From Bradyrhizobium sp. YR681 (GTDB lineage Bacteria > Pseudomonadota > Alphaproteobacteria > Rhizobiales > Xanthobacteraceae), in assembly GCF_000282615.1 (NCBI RefSeq), contig NZ_AKIY01000019.1, positions 1-64,000 of the forward strand: a stretch of 64,000 nucleotides of DNA. Reading direction: 5' to 3'. Below, piece by piece: positions 50,347 to 57,868 of this stretch. Position 1 is the first letter of the stretch, and every line of letters begins with the position of its first letter. The notes beneath the pieces were generated by a model. It ran no database searches and was not told the origin of the DNA. It was given only the letters and a program-made list of their open reading frames with translations. Both the position numbers and the translations under genes were made by a program.

Positions 50347-52109
50347 AGCAAAACCAGCCCTGCCACAGGTGCCGCCGGCGCCATCGCGATCGCTTCGGTC
50401 ATGACCGCGGCGACGATGCCGTCGATCGAGTCCTCGGACCGCTTTTTCGCCGGCACGTAGTTCATGTTTTCGTCAAAGCGCACGTTGCAGTGCCCGATCA
50501 TCCAGCGCGCGACGGGATGGCCGCCGTGATCCATCTCGCCGCCGAACACCTTGCGCTCGAATTCCTTGGTGCCCTGTCCAAGCGACTTGGTGCCGAAACG
50601 CATCTCGACGAACAGATCCTCCGGCTGGCCGGCCTTCACCATCCGATTGTAGAATTCGAGCGCGTTCCATGCGTCCCAGCCGATCTTGGTGACACGGAAG
50701 TCGGCGCAGGCCTTGAGCGCCGCATCGATCGCATAATCCAGCTCGAAAACCCCGCCAGGAATAGGCGTGATCGCGCCGGAATTTGCCCATTGATCGAACG
50801 GCGTCCGCTCGGCCTTGGTGCGCGCCTCGATCGTGTCGGTCGGCAGCCAGAAGCGCCAGACGAACTTGGTCCGCTCGCCCTTCTCGACCGGCGGAAAGCG
50901 CAAACACAGCGACGCCAGGTCGAACGACTTGGTCGAGTCGAAACTGAGGATGCACTCGCGACCCTTCAGCGTGTCGAGATAGGTTTTCCAACCGTTCGGG
51001 TCGGCCGATGCCGCGTCCCATTTCCGGACCGAGATCCAGCGCGCGAAATCCTCGACCCATTGGTTCAGGTGGTAGCGCCGAAACGCGGCTTCGGTCGCCG
51101 GCGTCACGGCTTTCGAGATCTCGCGCTCCAGAAACGCCTTGGTCGGCGACAGGCCGAGCGACGGATTGGCCGCAGCGTGCGCCTTCGGATCGCGCCAGTC
51201 CGCATCCTCGGCCGCGGCGAAGATCACGACCAGCGTGGTCGGATCGTCGATCCGGCCGTCGAGGATCTTCTGCGACTCCTCCCACAGCTTGAAGCCGGTC
51301 TTTTGCGACTTGAGGCCCGCCGTCGAGGCATAGAGCCGGATCGGCTGGAGCGAGGCGCCCTCGCCCTGGCGCAGCGTGTCGGCCAGCTCGGTCGACACCC
51401 ATTCGTGCATCTCGTCCCCGACTGTGACGAAGGGCGCGCGCCCGTGCTTGCCCTTGGCCTTGCCCGGCATCAGCCGGAACGCCGAGCGCAGCTCCGCATT
51501 CCAGAGCTGCTTGGCAAAGACCTTGATCGGCTCGCCCGTGGTCGGCGAGCGGAAGACGGACGGCGCGTAGCCGATCATGTCCCCCATCTTGTCGAACACT
51601 TCGCGCGCCTGACTCTCGTCGTGCGCAAAGCAGAAGCCAGCGCCGCGGCGCTGACCCTCGATCGCCCAGAACAGCAGCGCCAGGGCCGCCAGAAACTCGC
51701 TCTTGCCGTTCTTGCGCGGCACCCACAGCCGCAGCTCGCAGAACAGCCGGACATGGACCTGCGTCGGCCGCAGCGTCTCCGGATCGAGGATCTCGGTCGG
51801 TGCTTTCCAGCCGATCAGCAGCCGGACGATGATCTCCTGCCACGGCGACAGCCGGAACGGCAGGCCTGCGAAGCGGCCGACCGTCAGCTTGAACCAGGTC
51901 GGCCAGCGGTCGACCACGGCCTGCGCCTTGGTCGCATCGAACCAGGAGCCCGGCACCGCGGCGGCGCGCTGCCATGCTATCCGAGCCCACGAATAGCCCA
52001 GCTCCTCGACCGCATGCGTCAGCCAATCCGGCTCCGGATAGAGATGCGGTCCCGCGACCGCCGCGATCGCCAGCGCGGACGCTTCCGTCTGCGGTTTCCA
52101 GTCCTGCAT
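50343..52109 (-). CDS. terminase large subunit
   Basis: 588 aa. ATPase Walker A-like PRKNGKSE (131-138), Walker B VTVGDEMHEW (D232, E233), and a nuclease part with ILSFDSTKSFDLASLCLRF and a later acidic centre near KIGWDAWNAL. Belongs to the HK97/P27-partner group. Cuts and translocates DNA. Lies 6 bp after the small subunit. Confidence 0.95.
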   Translation of the reverse strand: MQDWKPQTEASALAIAAVAGPHLYPEPDWLTHAVEELGYSWARIAWQRAAAVPGSWFDATKAQAVVDRWPTWFKLTVGRFAGLPFRLSPWQEIIVRLLIGWKAPTEILDPETLRPTQVHVRLFCELRLWVPRKNGKSEFLAALALLFWAIEGQRRGAGFCFAHDESQAREVFDKMGDMIGYAPSVFRSPTTGEPIKVFAKQLWNAELRSAFRLMPGKAKGKHGRAPFVTVGDEMHEWVSTELADTLRQGEGASLQPIRLYASTAGLKSQKTGFKLWEESQKILDGRIDDPTTLVVIFAAAEDADWRDPKAHAAANPSLGLSPTKAFLEREISKAVTPATEAAFRRYHLNQWVEDFARWISVRKWDAASADPNGWKTYLDTLKGRECILSFDSTKSFDLASLCLRFPPVEKGERTKFVWRFWLPTDTIEARTKAERTPFDQWANSGAITPIPGGVFELDYAIDAALKACADFRVTKIGWDAWNALEFYNRMVKAGQPEDLFVEMRFGTKSLGQGTKEFERKVFGGEMDHGGHPVARWMIGHCNVRFDENMNYVPAKKRSEDSIDGIVAAVMTEAIAMAPAAPVAGLVLL

Positions 52110-52115
52110 GCATCG

Positions 52116-52787
52116 TCAGTTGGGCTTTGTGCCTGGCGGGACCGAGTCGAACGCCGAGAGTGAGCCGATCGCAGACCCTTCCACGATCGGCGCCGGGATC
52201 GGCTCCGCGGCCGGCGCACTCTCGCTGGCATCGTCTTCCGCAGAACCCGCCGGCGCCGCGGGACGCTGGACGGCGCGGCCGAACAGCGTGTCGTCGTCGA
52301 AATGCATCGCGCCGGCGGCGAGCAGACGATGCCGATCCTGCGGCGATAGACCAAACTTGCTCGACAGGTCGATCGTCATCTTGGCGGCGTAGTCGCGGCG
52401 CGCGACGGCCGGATTTTCGCGGGGCATCTTGTCGCCGGAGATCGTCTTGACCATCACCGAGTAGCCCTTGACCAGGACTTCCTCGTTCGCTGCGACGAAT
52501 TCGGCCGCGTAAATGCAGAACATCGCGAACAGGTGCAGGTCGAGCTGTGACAGCAGGTGCAGCCGGTCGAGCCGCGGCGCGTAATCGTCCCACATAACGC
52601 TCGCCGCCTTCAGCCGCGGATCTTGCAGGTAGCCCGGCTTGTTCTCCGATGGCGTCTGCGTCCGCACCGCGACGAGCAGCCCCGCCAGGCGCTCGGCCTC
52701 GGCGATCGCCTTTTCGGTTTTGCTCTTTCGCTTGCCGGGATAGCCCTTGGCAGCCTGATCGAGCGGATTGTCCGGGTGACGGCCCAT
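52116..52787 (-). CDS. terminase small subunit, P27 family
   Basis: 223 aa. MGRHPDNPLDQAAKGYPGKR KSK, KAASVMWDDYAPRLDRLHLL, LFAMFCIYAAEFVAANEEVL and ENPAVARRDYAAKMTIDLSS KFGLSPQDR are the P27 signature stretches. Recognises the packaging site. The upstream leader is A+T-rich with no clear ribosome site (ATTTTATTTTTT before the ATG). Confidence 0.9.
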   Translation of the reverse strand: MGRHPDNPLDQAAKGYPGKRKSKTEKAIAEAERLAGLLVAVRTQTPSENKPGYLQDPRLKAASVMWDDYAPRLDRLHLLSQLDLHLFAMFCIYAAEFVAANEEVLVKGYSVMVKTISGDKMPRENPAVARRDYAAKMTIDLSSKFGLSPQDRHRLLAAGAMHFDDDTLFGRAVQRPAAPAGSAEDDASESAPAAEPIPAPIVEGSAIGSLSAFDSVPPGTKPN

Positions 52788-52829
52788 AAAAAATAAAATC
52801 TCAGGAATTTCGCGGAAAAAAATGGGCTT
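52788..52829. other. A+T-rich gap upstream of the terminase, candidate packaging-site region
   Basis: 42 bp between the HNH stop and the small-terminase start, with two A-runs (AAAAAATAAAAT and GGAAAAAAATGG) in otherwise G+C-rich DNA. In HNH-encoding cos phages the cohesive-end site is usually at this place. That is by analogy; no cos sequence is proven. Confidence 0.35.
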
Positions 52830-53288
52830 CTAGAGAGCCGGTCCCGGAGAGGGGTCGCTAGACTTTTGACCACCCCCCGCCCCTAGGTCGACGGGCAACT
52901 CGGCCAGCGTCATACGCACGGCGACCTGACTGTCGAGCCAGAGGTCAGCGACGACGATCTCGCCCTTGGCAAACATGGCCTCAAGCTTCTGCTTGATCAC
53001 GTCATGGTGCCACGCACAGGCGGGCTGCCACATGCCCCTATTCCAGAAGCGATCGTGATCGCCCTTGTGCGGCTCGACGTGGTCGGTCACCTCGGTAGGC
53101 GTCACCAGACCCACAGCCTCGCACCCCTTGCAGAGCGGATGATGCAAGCGGAACAGCCGAGACGCACGATCCCACTGCGCGTTATAACCACGCTCACGCG
53201 ACGAACCGCGCTCGGCATCAGCCGCAGCATTGCGCTCGGCCTGCGACGGTGCGGGTCGAGCGCGGAATTGTTGTGGCCTTGAAGGCAT
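52830..53288 (-). CDS. HNH endonuclease (packaging-associated)
   Basis: 152 aa. CxxC (C53, C56), VTDHVEPHKGDHDRFWNRGM, WQPACAWHHDVIKQKLE: a beta-beta-alpha metal HNH motif with zinc Cys. HNH proteins coded beside the terminase in HK97-type phages assist cos cleavage. Basic N-terminus. Confidence 0.9.
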   Translation of the reverse strand: MPSRPQQFRARPAPSQAERNAAADAERGSSRERGYNAQWDRASRLFRLHHPLCKGCEAVGLVTPTEVTDHVEPHKGDHDRFWNRGMWQPACAWHHDVIKQKLEAMFAKGEIVVADLWLDSQVAVRMTLAELPVDLGAGGGQKSSDPSPGPAL

Positions 53289-53292
53289 ACGA

Positions 53293-53487
53293 TCAGTCAG
53301 CACGGATCTCAGTTGCAAGCTGCTGCATGTATGCAGCGCTTGTCTCGCCGTAAGTCGGCTCACGCCCCTCGGCCTCATCCTTGAGGAAGCCGTTGACCGT
53401 GCGGAATTCCGCTTCGAAACGCTCAGGCTCTTGGATGAACCGGCGCATCCACTCATTGAAGCACTTGACCATCTGAGCATTGTCCAT
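53293..53487 (-). CDS. 64-aa phage hypothetical protein
   Basis: MDNAQMVKCFNEWMRRFIQE, PERFEAEFRTVNGFLKDEAE, then PTYGETSAAYMQQLATEIRA. AGGAGGCGACCCG precedes the ATG. Small helical proteins of this length at this place occur in several rhizobial prophages. First gene of the late operon. Function unknown. Confidence 0.7.
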   Translation of the reverse strand: MDNAQMVKCFNEWMRRFIQEPERFEAEFRTVNGFLKDEAEGREPTYGETSAAYMQQLATEIRAD

Positions 53488-53700
53488 CGGGTCGCCTCCT
53501 GTTGATTGACGCTCACACAAAAGGAAGGGCCGCTTGCGTTGCCACAAGCGGCCCAAGTCTAGGGAGGAAACGCCCAAGGAGGGCAGCGGCAACGCACAGG
53601 TGCGCGACCGCACACCCTATGCATGCGAAAGCCCGGCGCGATGGCCGGGCTTTGATTTCACGTGAAACGATTTTCCGAATGCTTCGCACCCTGACCGGAG
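53488..53700 (-). promoter_or_regulatory. late-operon control region with tandem hairpins and parS-like palindrome
   Basis: 213 bp non-coding. In the transcription direction it holds: TTTCACGTGAAA palindrome (53667-53656; the 16-mer 53669-53654 matches 13 of 16 positions of the parS consensus); a 10-bp hairpin AAAGCCCGGC/GCCGGGCTTT (53653-53628); a 10-bp hairpin GGGCCGCTTG/CAAGCGGCCC (53554-53527) followed by TTCCTTTT; then the ribosome site of the first late gene. The two hairpins look like terminators between the NusG-like gene and the late genes. Confidence 0.65.
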
Positions 53701-54348
53701 TCAGGGGCGCTCAGAGCGTTTCCGCTTCTGACGGCGAGCCGTGGCTGCAAGCGCGCTTGCAGGGACCGGCTCGACCTGCGTTTCGGACAATTGAACCGAG
53801 ACGCCGCGCAGCGCGTCGACAAAGACCTTGAGTCGGCTATGCGAGTCAAGGCGCTTCACCTGGCCGACAAAGCCCGCGAGCGGACCATCGACGATCTGCA
53901 CCATCTGGTCGACGGCATAGTCGCGCTCGCTGAAAGGCTTATTCATCGCGCCGACAATGCCGCGCACGACCGCCATGTCGCCGGGCCTCAGCATCGCAAA
54001 GCGCCCCTCGTCGATCGTCAGCCAGTCGCCGACATCGTCGACGCGCCTGATTGCCGGATTGTCGACGTCAAAGTCGGGCACGAACACCATGCCAGCAAGG
54101 AACGGCCGCTCGACGCGCTTGCCGAGATGCGGCTTGCGGGTCTCGATCCTCGTCCGTCGATCGATGTAGCGCACGACGATCGGCGAATATGCGCAGACTC
54201 CGCGATCCAGCAAGCGCCGCACGACGCGCGCGTCGCGACCGGGCGTGACACTGAGCATGCACCAGCACCTCGGCGTGACCGGCACGGCGACGGGCTCGGC
54301 GATCGGCACGTGACCGACAAACTGCCCGATTTCGTAATGCATGTTCAT
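53701..54348 (-). CDS. NusG-like transcription (anti)termination factor
   Basis: 215 aa. NGN-like domain (about 28-130): CWCMLSVTPGRDARVVRRLL, VCAYSPIVVRYIDRRTRIET, RPFLAGMVFVPDFDV. A KOW motif follows (about 145-193): VDQMVQIVDGPLAGFVGQVK RLDSHSRLKVFVDALRGVSV. Paralogues of NusG (RfaH, phage NusG-like) bind RNA polymerase and allow read-through. It ends just before two terminator-like hairpins that precede the late genes, so a late-gene antiterminator role is likely. The C-tail is basic (RRQKRKRSERP). Confidence 0.82.
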   Translation of the reverse strand: MNMHYEIGQFVGHVPIAEPVAVPVTPRCWCMLSVTPGRDARVVRRLLDRGVCAYSPIVVRYIDRRTRIETRKPHLGKRVERPFLAGMVFVPDFDVDNPAIRRVDDVGDWLTIDEGRFAMLRPGDMAVVRGIVGAMNKPFSERDYAVDQMVQIVDGPLAGFVGQVKRLDSHSRLKVFVDALRGVSVQLSETQVEPVPASALAATARRQKRKRSERP

Positions 54349-55637
54349 TCGTCTCCCCCTGCCTGTGAAGCGTCGTCCTGTGATCCGCCGCCGTACCATG
54401 TGCCGTTACGGCGCGGCGGCCATGGTGCGGGCACCCGAAAGCCCTCTTTCGATTTTCGTAATCTGAAACCCGGATGCGTGATGGGCAGGCCGTGCACGGC
54501 AGGGTCGTGCGGCTCGAGCCAGATCCGCTCAGGCCGCGGCGCGGCGCCGAGCCATAGCCGCAGGCGATCGCGCCACGCGGCAAACTGTTCCGTGCCGAGA
54601 TCGACGACCTGCCACGCTTCCGTTGGCAGTCCGCATGCCGCAAGCGCAACCAGATCGGGCTGGACCGGGAAAGTGCGCCACACGCCCTCGCCGAGACCAC
54701 TGTCGTGCGTCGTCGGCAGGTCGCGGCGTTCGGCGATCAGGCTGGCGATCTTCAACCCGTCCAGCTCGGCGCCCTGCACGAAGCGACGCTCGGGCGGTTT
54801 CGGCACATCCTCGCCAAGCTTCGCGTGCGGAAACTCGTCGAAGCCGCGATAGCGAATCCACCGGTCGAAGTTGGGCGGCTTGGTCCGTCCCGCCCTGGTC
54901 AGCGCCTGTGCGAACAGTGGCACGGCCGCACGGCAAAGCCGCTGCTTGTCGGGCGACAGCTGGCGGAATTCGGCGAGCGATGCGGCGCGCCGATGGCCCT
55001 GTGTCTCGCGACCGGGCCAGGACTGCCACGCCGGCGCAAAGTCTTCCGGCTCTGGCCCATCTTCCAAAACCCGCATCTCGTCCCCCTCGCCCCCGGAGGG
55101 GGTCTTTGGGGGAGATTCAGGTTCAGGTTCAGAGGTTAGGTGGTCGCAAGTACTGCTAGGGCTAACCGAGGGCTGGCCGAGGGCTGAGCCGGAATTTAGC
55201 CCTAGCACGCTGCTAGGGCTAATCACCGTTGTTTCCGCTGCATTTTCGTCAGCGTCGACATGCGGCGCGCGGCCTTGCGCCCTCGCCTCGATCATCTCCG
55301 GATCGGCATCGAACAGCAGCCGTATCTGGTCTGTCGTGCGCTTGCCGCGCCCGTTGCCGTTGCGAACGCCGTTCTCGTCGAGCCATTGCGGCTGCCGCGC
55401 GATGGCGCCGACCTGCTCCAGCCAGACGAGACGGCGCCGCACCGTGTCGATCGACAAGCCGTCGCAATCCTCGGCCAGCGTCGGGATCGCGGCGAACGCG
55501 ATGCCGTCGCCATCGACATAGAGCGACAGGCTGCGCAGCAGGATCGAGGCCTGCAAGTTGCGCAGCTTCAGGTTCCGTGCCCAAGCGTGCGCCTCGTCGG
55601 CGGCGATGCGGCGGGCTCGCCGTTTCGCGGTTGTCAT
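54345..55637 (-). CDS. phage replication initiator-like protein (HTH)
   Basis: 430 aa. The N-domain is a winged HTH of the lambda O-like or helix_turn_helix-36 style: NLQASILLRSLSLYVDGDGI, IPTLAEDCDGLSIDTVRRRL VWLEQVGAIARQPQW. The low-complexity middle (about 140-200) holds the repeat cluster at DNA level. The C-half has FRQLSPDKQRLCRAAVPLFA and RWIRYRGFDEFPHAKL. Overlaps the NusG-like gene by ATGA. Likely binds the origin and recruits the host helicase. Confidence 0.75.
   Translation of the reverse strand: MTTAKRRARRIAADEAHAWARNLKLRNLQASILLRSLSLYVDGDGIAFAAIPTLAEDCDGLSIDTVRRRLVWLEQVGAIARQPQWLDENGVRNGNGRGKRTTDQIRLLFDADPEMIEARAQGRAPHVDADENAAETTVISPSSVLGLNSGSALGQPSVSPSSTCDHLTSEPEPESPPKTPSGGEGDEMRVLEDGPEPEDFAPAWQSWPGRETQGHRRAASLAEFRQLSPDKQRLCRAAVPLFAQALTRAGRTKPPNFDRWIRYRGFDEFPHAKLGEDVPKPPERRFVQGAELDGLKIASLIAERRDLPTTHDSGLGEGVWRTFPVQPDLVALAACGLPTEAWQVVDLGTEQFAAWRDRLRLWLGAAPRPERIWLEPHDPAVHGLPITHPGFRLRKSKEGFRVPAPWPPRRNGTWYGGGSQDDASQAGGDE
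55153..55222. repeat. iteron-like repeats and perfect palindrome, candidate replication origin
   Basis: Three direct AGGGCT copies start at 55158, 55169 and 55180, exactly 11 bp apart. Next comes a perfect 12-bp inverted repeat with a 3-bp centre: TTAGCCCTAGCA (55196-55207) and TGCTAGGGCTAA (55211-55222), whose arms match the first repeat. They lie inside the replication gene, as iterons of the lambda origin lie in gene O. Confidence 0.6.
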
Positions 55638-55701
55638 GTGATGCTCTTGAGAAAGGGATTCAACTGGACGCGGTAAGCAACTGGCACAGGAAACGGTTCT
55701 G

Positions 55702-56034
55702 CTATCGCGGCCCCATCAGCATGATGCGGACGATGTCCTCGTCGGAGCGGTCCCACAGCAGGCCGCGGTTGATGGCGTCGTCGAGGCGGTCGAGCCAGCG
55801 CGCGGGAAAGCGCTTGATGCGGACCAGATGATCCTTCACGGCCGCGAGCTGCTCGGCGGGCAGATCGTCCGCCTCTTCCTCGGTCAGGATCTGGCCGGTC
55901 GAGACGACGCGGATCGCGATGTCCAGCTCGCCGAGCTTGCCGGCCTCGAGGACGAGCTTTTGAATGACGTTCGCCAGCTTGATCGCAGGCTCGCCGCCGG
56001 CGGCGAGCGTGGCGAGAACGAGATCAGCGGACAT
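55702..56034 (-). CDS. phage hypothetical protein (replication module)
   Basis: 110 aa, MSADLVLATLAAGGEPAIKL, VIQKLVLEAGKLGELDIAIR, ILTEEEADDLPAEQLAAVKD and WLDRLDDAINRGLLWDRSDE. Helical. The ATG at 56034 overlaps the end of the SANT-like gene by 11 bp. Function unknown. Confidence 0.65.
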   Translation of the reverse strand: MSADLVLATLAAGGEPAIKLANVIQKLVLEAGKLGELDIAIRVVSTGQILTEEEADDLPAEQLAAVKDHLVRIKRFPARWLDRLDDAINRGLLWDRSDEDIVRIMLMGPR

Positions 56035-56527
56035 CGGAGCCCCCGCGCCCGGATGGCAGCTGTACGCCAGCCGCAGCGGCCCTGGCGCGCGCATCCAGCG
56101 CCGAGCGGCCAGGAGGCGGATCACCGAAGAAGCCCGCCGTCAGGCCCTGCCTATCGATGCGCAGCTGCAACTCGGCCCGCTCGCGCAGATGATCGAGCGA
56201 GGGCATGCGCTTCGGAAGGATCAATGGTGGAGTCGACGGCACCACGACCGGGACAGCCGCAACCGGCTCGGCCGCTGCGTCGACGATCGCGGCGCCACGC
56301 TTGCGCCAGGACACCACAGGTTGGCTCGGCTTCGGTACGCGCGGCCGCCGCGCACGGTCGCGGGCGCCCTTGAGCTTGCCGTAATAGCGCTGCTCGCAAG
56401 CCGCCGCCGAGCGGCCCGGCAACTTGGCTGCAATCGCCGGCCAGTCGAGACGCGCGACGTCGCGCAGCCGCAGCAACTCGGCATCCTCGGCGCGCGACCA
56501 GCGCACGCATGTTCTGTCGGCGGTCAT
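56024..56527 (-). CDS. SANT/Myb-like DNA-binding protein
   Basis: 167 aa. The N-terminal domain has three-Trp-type Myb spacing: VRWSRAEDAELLRLRDVARL DWPAIAAKLPGRSAAACEQR YYGKL (about 7-52). The rest is a basic linker and a Pro/Ala-rich tail. Myb-like domains are rare in phages and usually bind DNA as small regulators. Overlaps the adenine methylase gene by 4 bp. Confidence 0.7.
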   Translation of the reverse strand: MTADRTCVRWSRAEDAELLRLRDVARLDWPAIAAKLPGRSAAACEQRYYGKLKGARDRARRPRVPKPSQPVVSWRKRGAAIVDAAAEPVAAVPVVVPSTPPLILPKRMPSLDHLRERAELQLRIDRQGLTAGFFGDPPPGRSALDARARAAAAGVQLPSGRGGSDVR

Positions 56528-57408
56528 GCCACCCTCCCCGCAAACAGCGGCGTCACGCCGATGCCGGCGCTTTCGCGATCGAGCGCTGCGGCGGCTGCCG
56601 GATTGATCCAGAGCACCTCGACACGCTCGCGGGCGCCGTCGGCATAGGCCTTGAATTCGATCCGGCGCCAGTCGTCGAGCGCGGCGTCATAAAGCGGGTG
56701 CGCGTAGCCGGACAGCACCACCATGCCCGCAAGGCCGCGCAGCACGCCCAGCAGGCGGTTATGGGCCGCCAGGTCCATTTCGTGCCTGTAGGCAGACTTG
56801 CCGCCCTTGAACATCGAGCGCGTGTCGTGAACGTAAGGCGGATCGACGTAATGCAGCGCGCGCGCACCGTCGTGGCGCTGGAGCACCTCGACCGCGTCGC
56901 GGTGCTCGATCACGACACCGCGAAAGCGCGCGACGATCGCCGGATAGGCCTCCGGCAGATTGGCCCAATCGTGCGCGGGCGTGGTGCCGCTGCGGTTGGA
57001 GTTGGAGCGAAAGCCGGTCGACTGATGGCCGCGCTGCGTCGAGGAATGCGCGTTGCTGCCGAACCCCATGAACGAGCGGATGACGAGCCGCCGCGCGCGC
57101 TCGACCGGATCCGGCGACCATTCATAGGCCAGCTCGAATTCCGCCCGCGCGAACGGCGTCAGGCGCAGCAGCTCGATCAGCCGCGCCGCGGCGCCCGTGT
57201 CCTGCAACACGCGGAACAGGTTGACGATGTCCTCGTCGAGATCGTTATAGACCTCGGCATGCGAGCGGGGCTTATGGAGCAACACGCCGGCGCCCCCCCC
57301 ATAGACCTCGGTATAGAGCCTGTGCGACGGCAGATGCGGCAGGATCTGGCGCGACATCAGGAACTTTGCGCCATGCCAGCGAACGGGCGGACGGGTGATC
57401 GCGTTCAT
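56524..57408 (-). CDS. DNA N6-adenine methyltransferase (Dam/D12 class)
   Basis: 294 aa. PPVRWHGAKFLMSRQILPHL (motif X-like, WxGgK), LYTEVYGGGAGVLLHKP (motif I, FxGxG equivalent), NDLDEDIVNLFRVLQD and DPPY at 189-192 (motif IV). Uses S-adenosylmethionine to methylate adenine, probably protecting phage DNA from restriction. ATGA overlap with the next gene upstream. Confidence 0.92.
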   Translation of the reverse strand: MNAITRPPVRWHGAKFLMSRQILPHLPSHRLYTEVYGGGAGVLLHKPRSHAEVYNDLDEDIVNLFRVLQDTGAAARLIELLRLTPFARAEFELAYEWSPDPVERARRLVIRSFMGFGSNAHSSTQRGHQSTGFRSNSNRSGTTPAHDWANLPEAYPAIVARFRGVVIEHRDAVEVLQRHDGARALHYVDPPYVHDTRSMFKGGKSAYRHEMDLAAHNRLLGVLRGLAGMVVLSGYAHPLYDAALDDWRRIEFKAYADGARERVEVLWINPAAAAALDRESAGIGVTPLFAGRVA

Positions 57409-57617
57409 GCGCCCACCTCGACAGGTCCACAGGCGGGCGTGTTGCCGCCGACCTGGATTTTCTCGGTGCCGCGCCACCATTCCTTCCAATGGTCCTGCCG
57501 GCCGTGCTCGTCGACGCCGTGACAGGAGACGCAAACCAGCTCGCAGCCCTCGCGCGTGCAGACCTTGCGGCTGTCGCCGTTCGGCTGGCGCGTCTTTTCG
57601 CTCCATTTGTGCTTCAC
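57405..57617 (-). CDS. small Cys/His zinc-finger-like protein
   Basis: 70 aa. VCTREGCELVCVSCHGVDEH GRQDH carries four Cys and two His and could hold one zinc; WKEWWRGTEK follows. The start is a GTG at 57617, supported by a GTGA overlap with the stop of the upstream gene. Function unknown. Confidence 0.65.
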   Translation of the reverse strand: MKHKWSEKTRQPNGDSRKVCTREGCELVCVSCHGVDEHGRQDHWKEWWRGTEKIQVGGNTPACGPVEVGA

Positions 57618-57868
57618 GACCGAGCCCCCGGTACAATGCGCGGAGAACGAAGCGAACCGCGGATTTCGACGCGACCGAATGCCAGCTCGACCACACCGCG
57701 CTGACCGCAATCGCAAACTCGAAATTTCCCGTAATGCTCGACCCAGCCTGCAACGTCATCCGCAGCCCGAACCCCCTTCATGTATCTCCCGTCGAGATAC
57801 ACATCGGGACAACTCGAAAAAATCAGCGGCCAGAAATCGTCGCTGCCAGCATCGCAGGTGACCCTCAT
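57614..57868 (-). CDS. small phage hypothetical protein
   Basis: 84 aa, MRVTCDAGSDDFWPLIFSSC, PDVYLDGRYMKGVRAADDVA, GWVEHYGKFRVCDCGQRGVV. It contains CDxGxxD-like text and a C-D-C pair. Coupled to the cytosine methylase stop by ATGA. Function unknown. Confidence 0.6.
   Translation of the reverse strand: MRVTCDAGSDDFWPLIFSSCPDVYLDGRYMKGVRAADDVAGWVEHYGKFRVCDCGQRGVVELAFGRVEIRGSLRSPRIVPGARS

Noticed and set aside
50473..52593. 706-aa minus-strand frame in the terminase region
   Set aside because: Out-of-frame shadow of both terminase genes, Arg/Ala/Gly-rich without motifs.
53654..53669. The CACGTG palindrome as a eukaryote-type E-box or simple chance
   Set aside because: E-box has no meaning here; chance is possible, but the 12-bp perfect core and its place in the only long gap of the late region made it worth reporting as parS-like.
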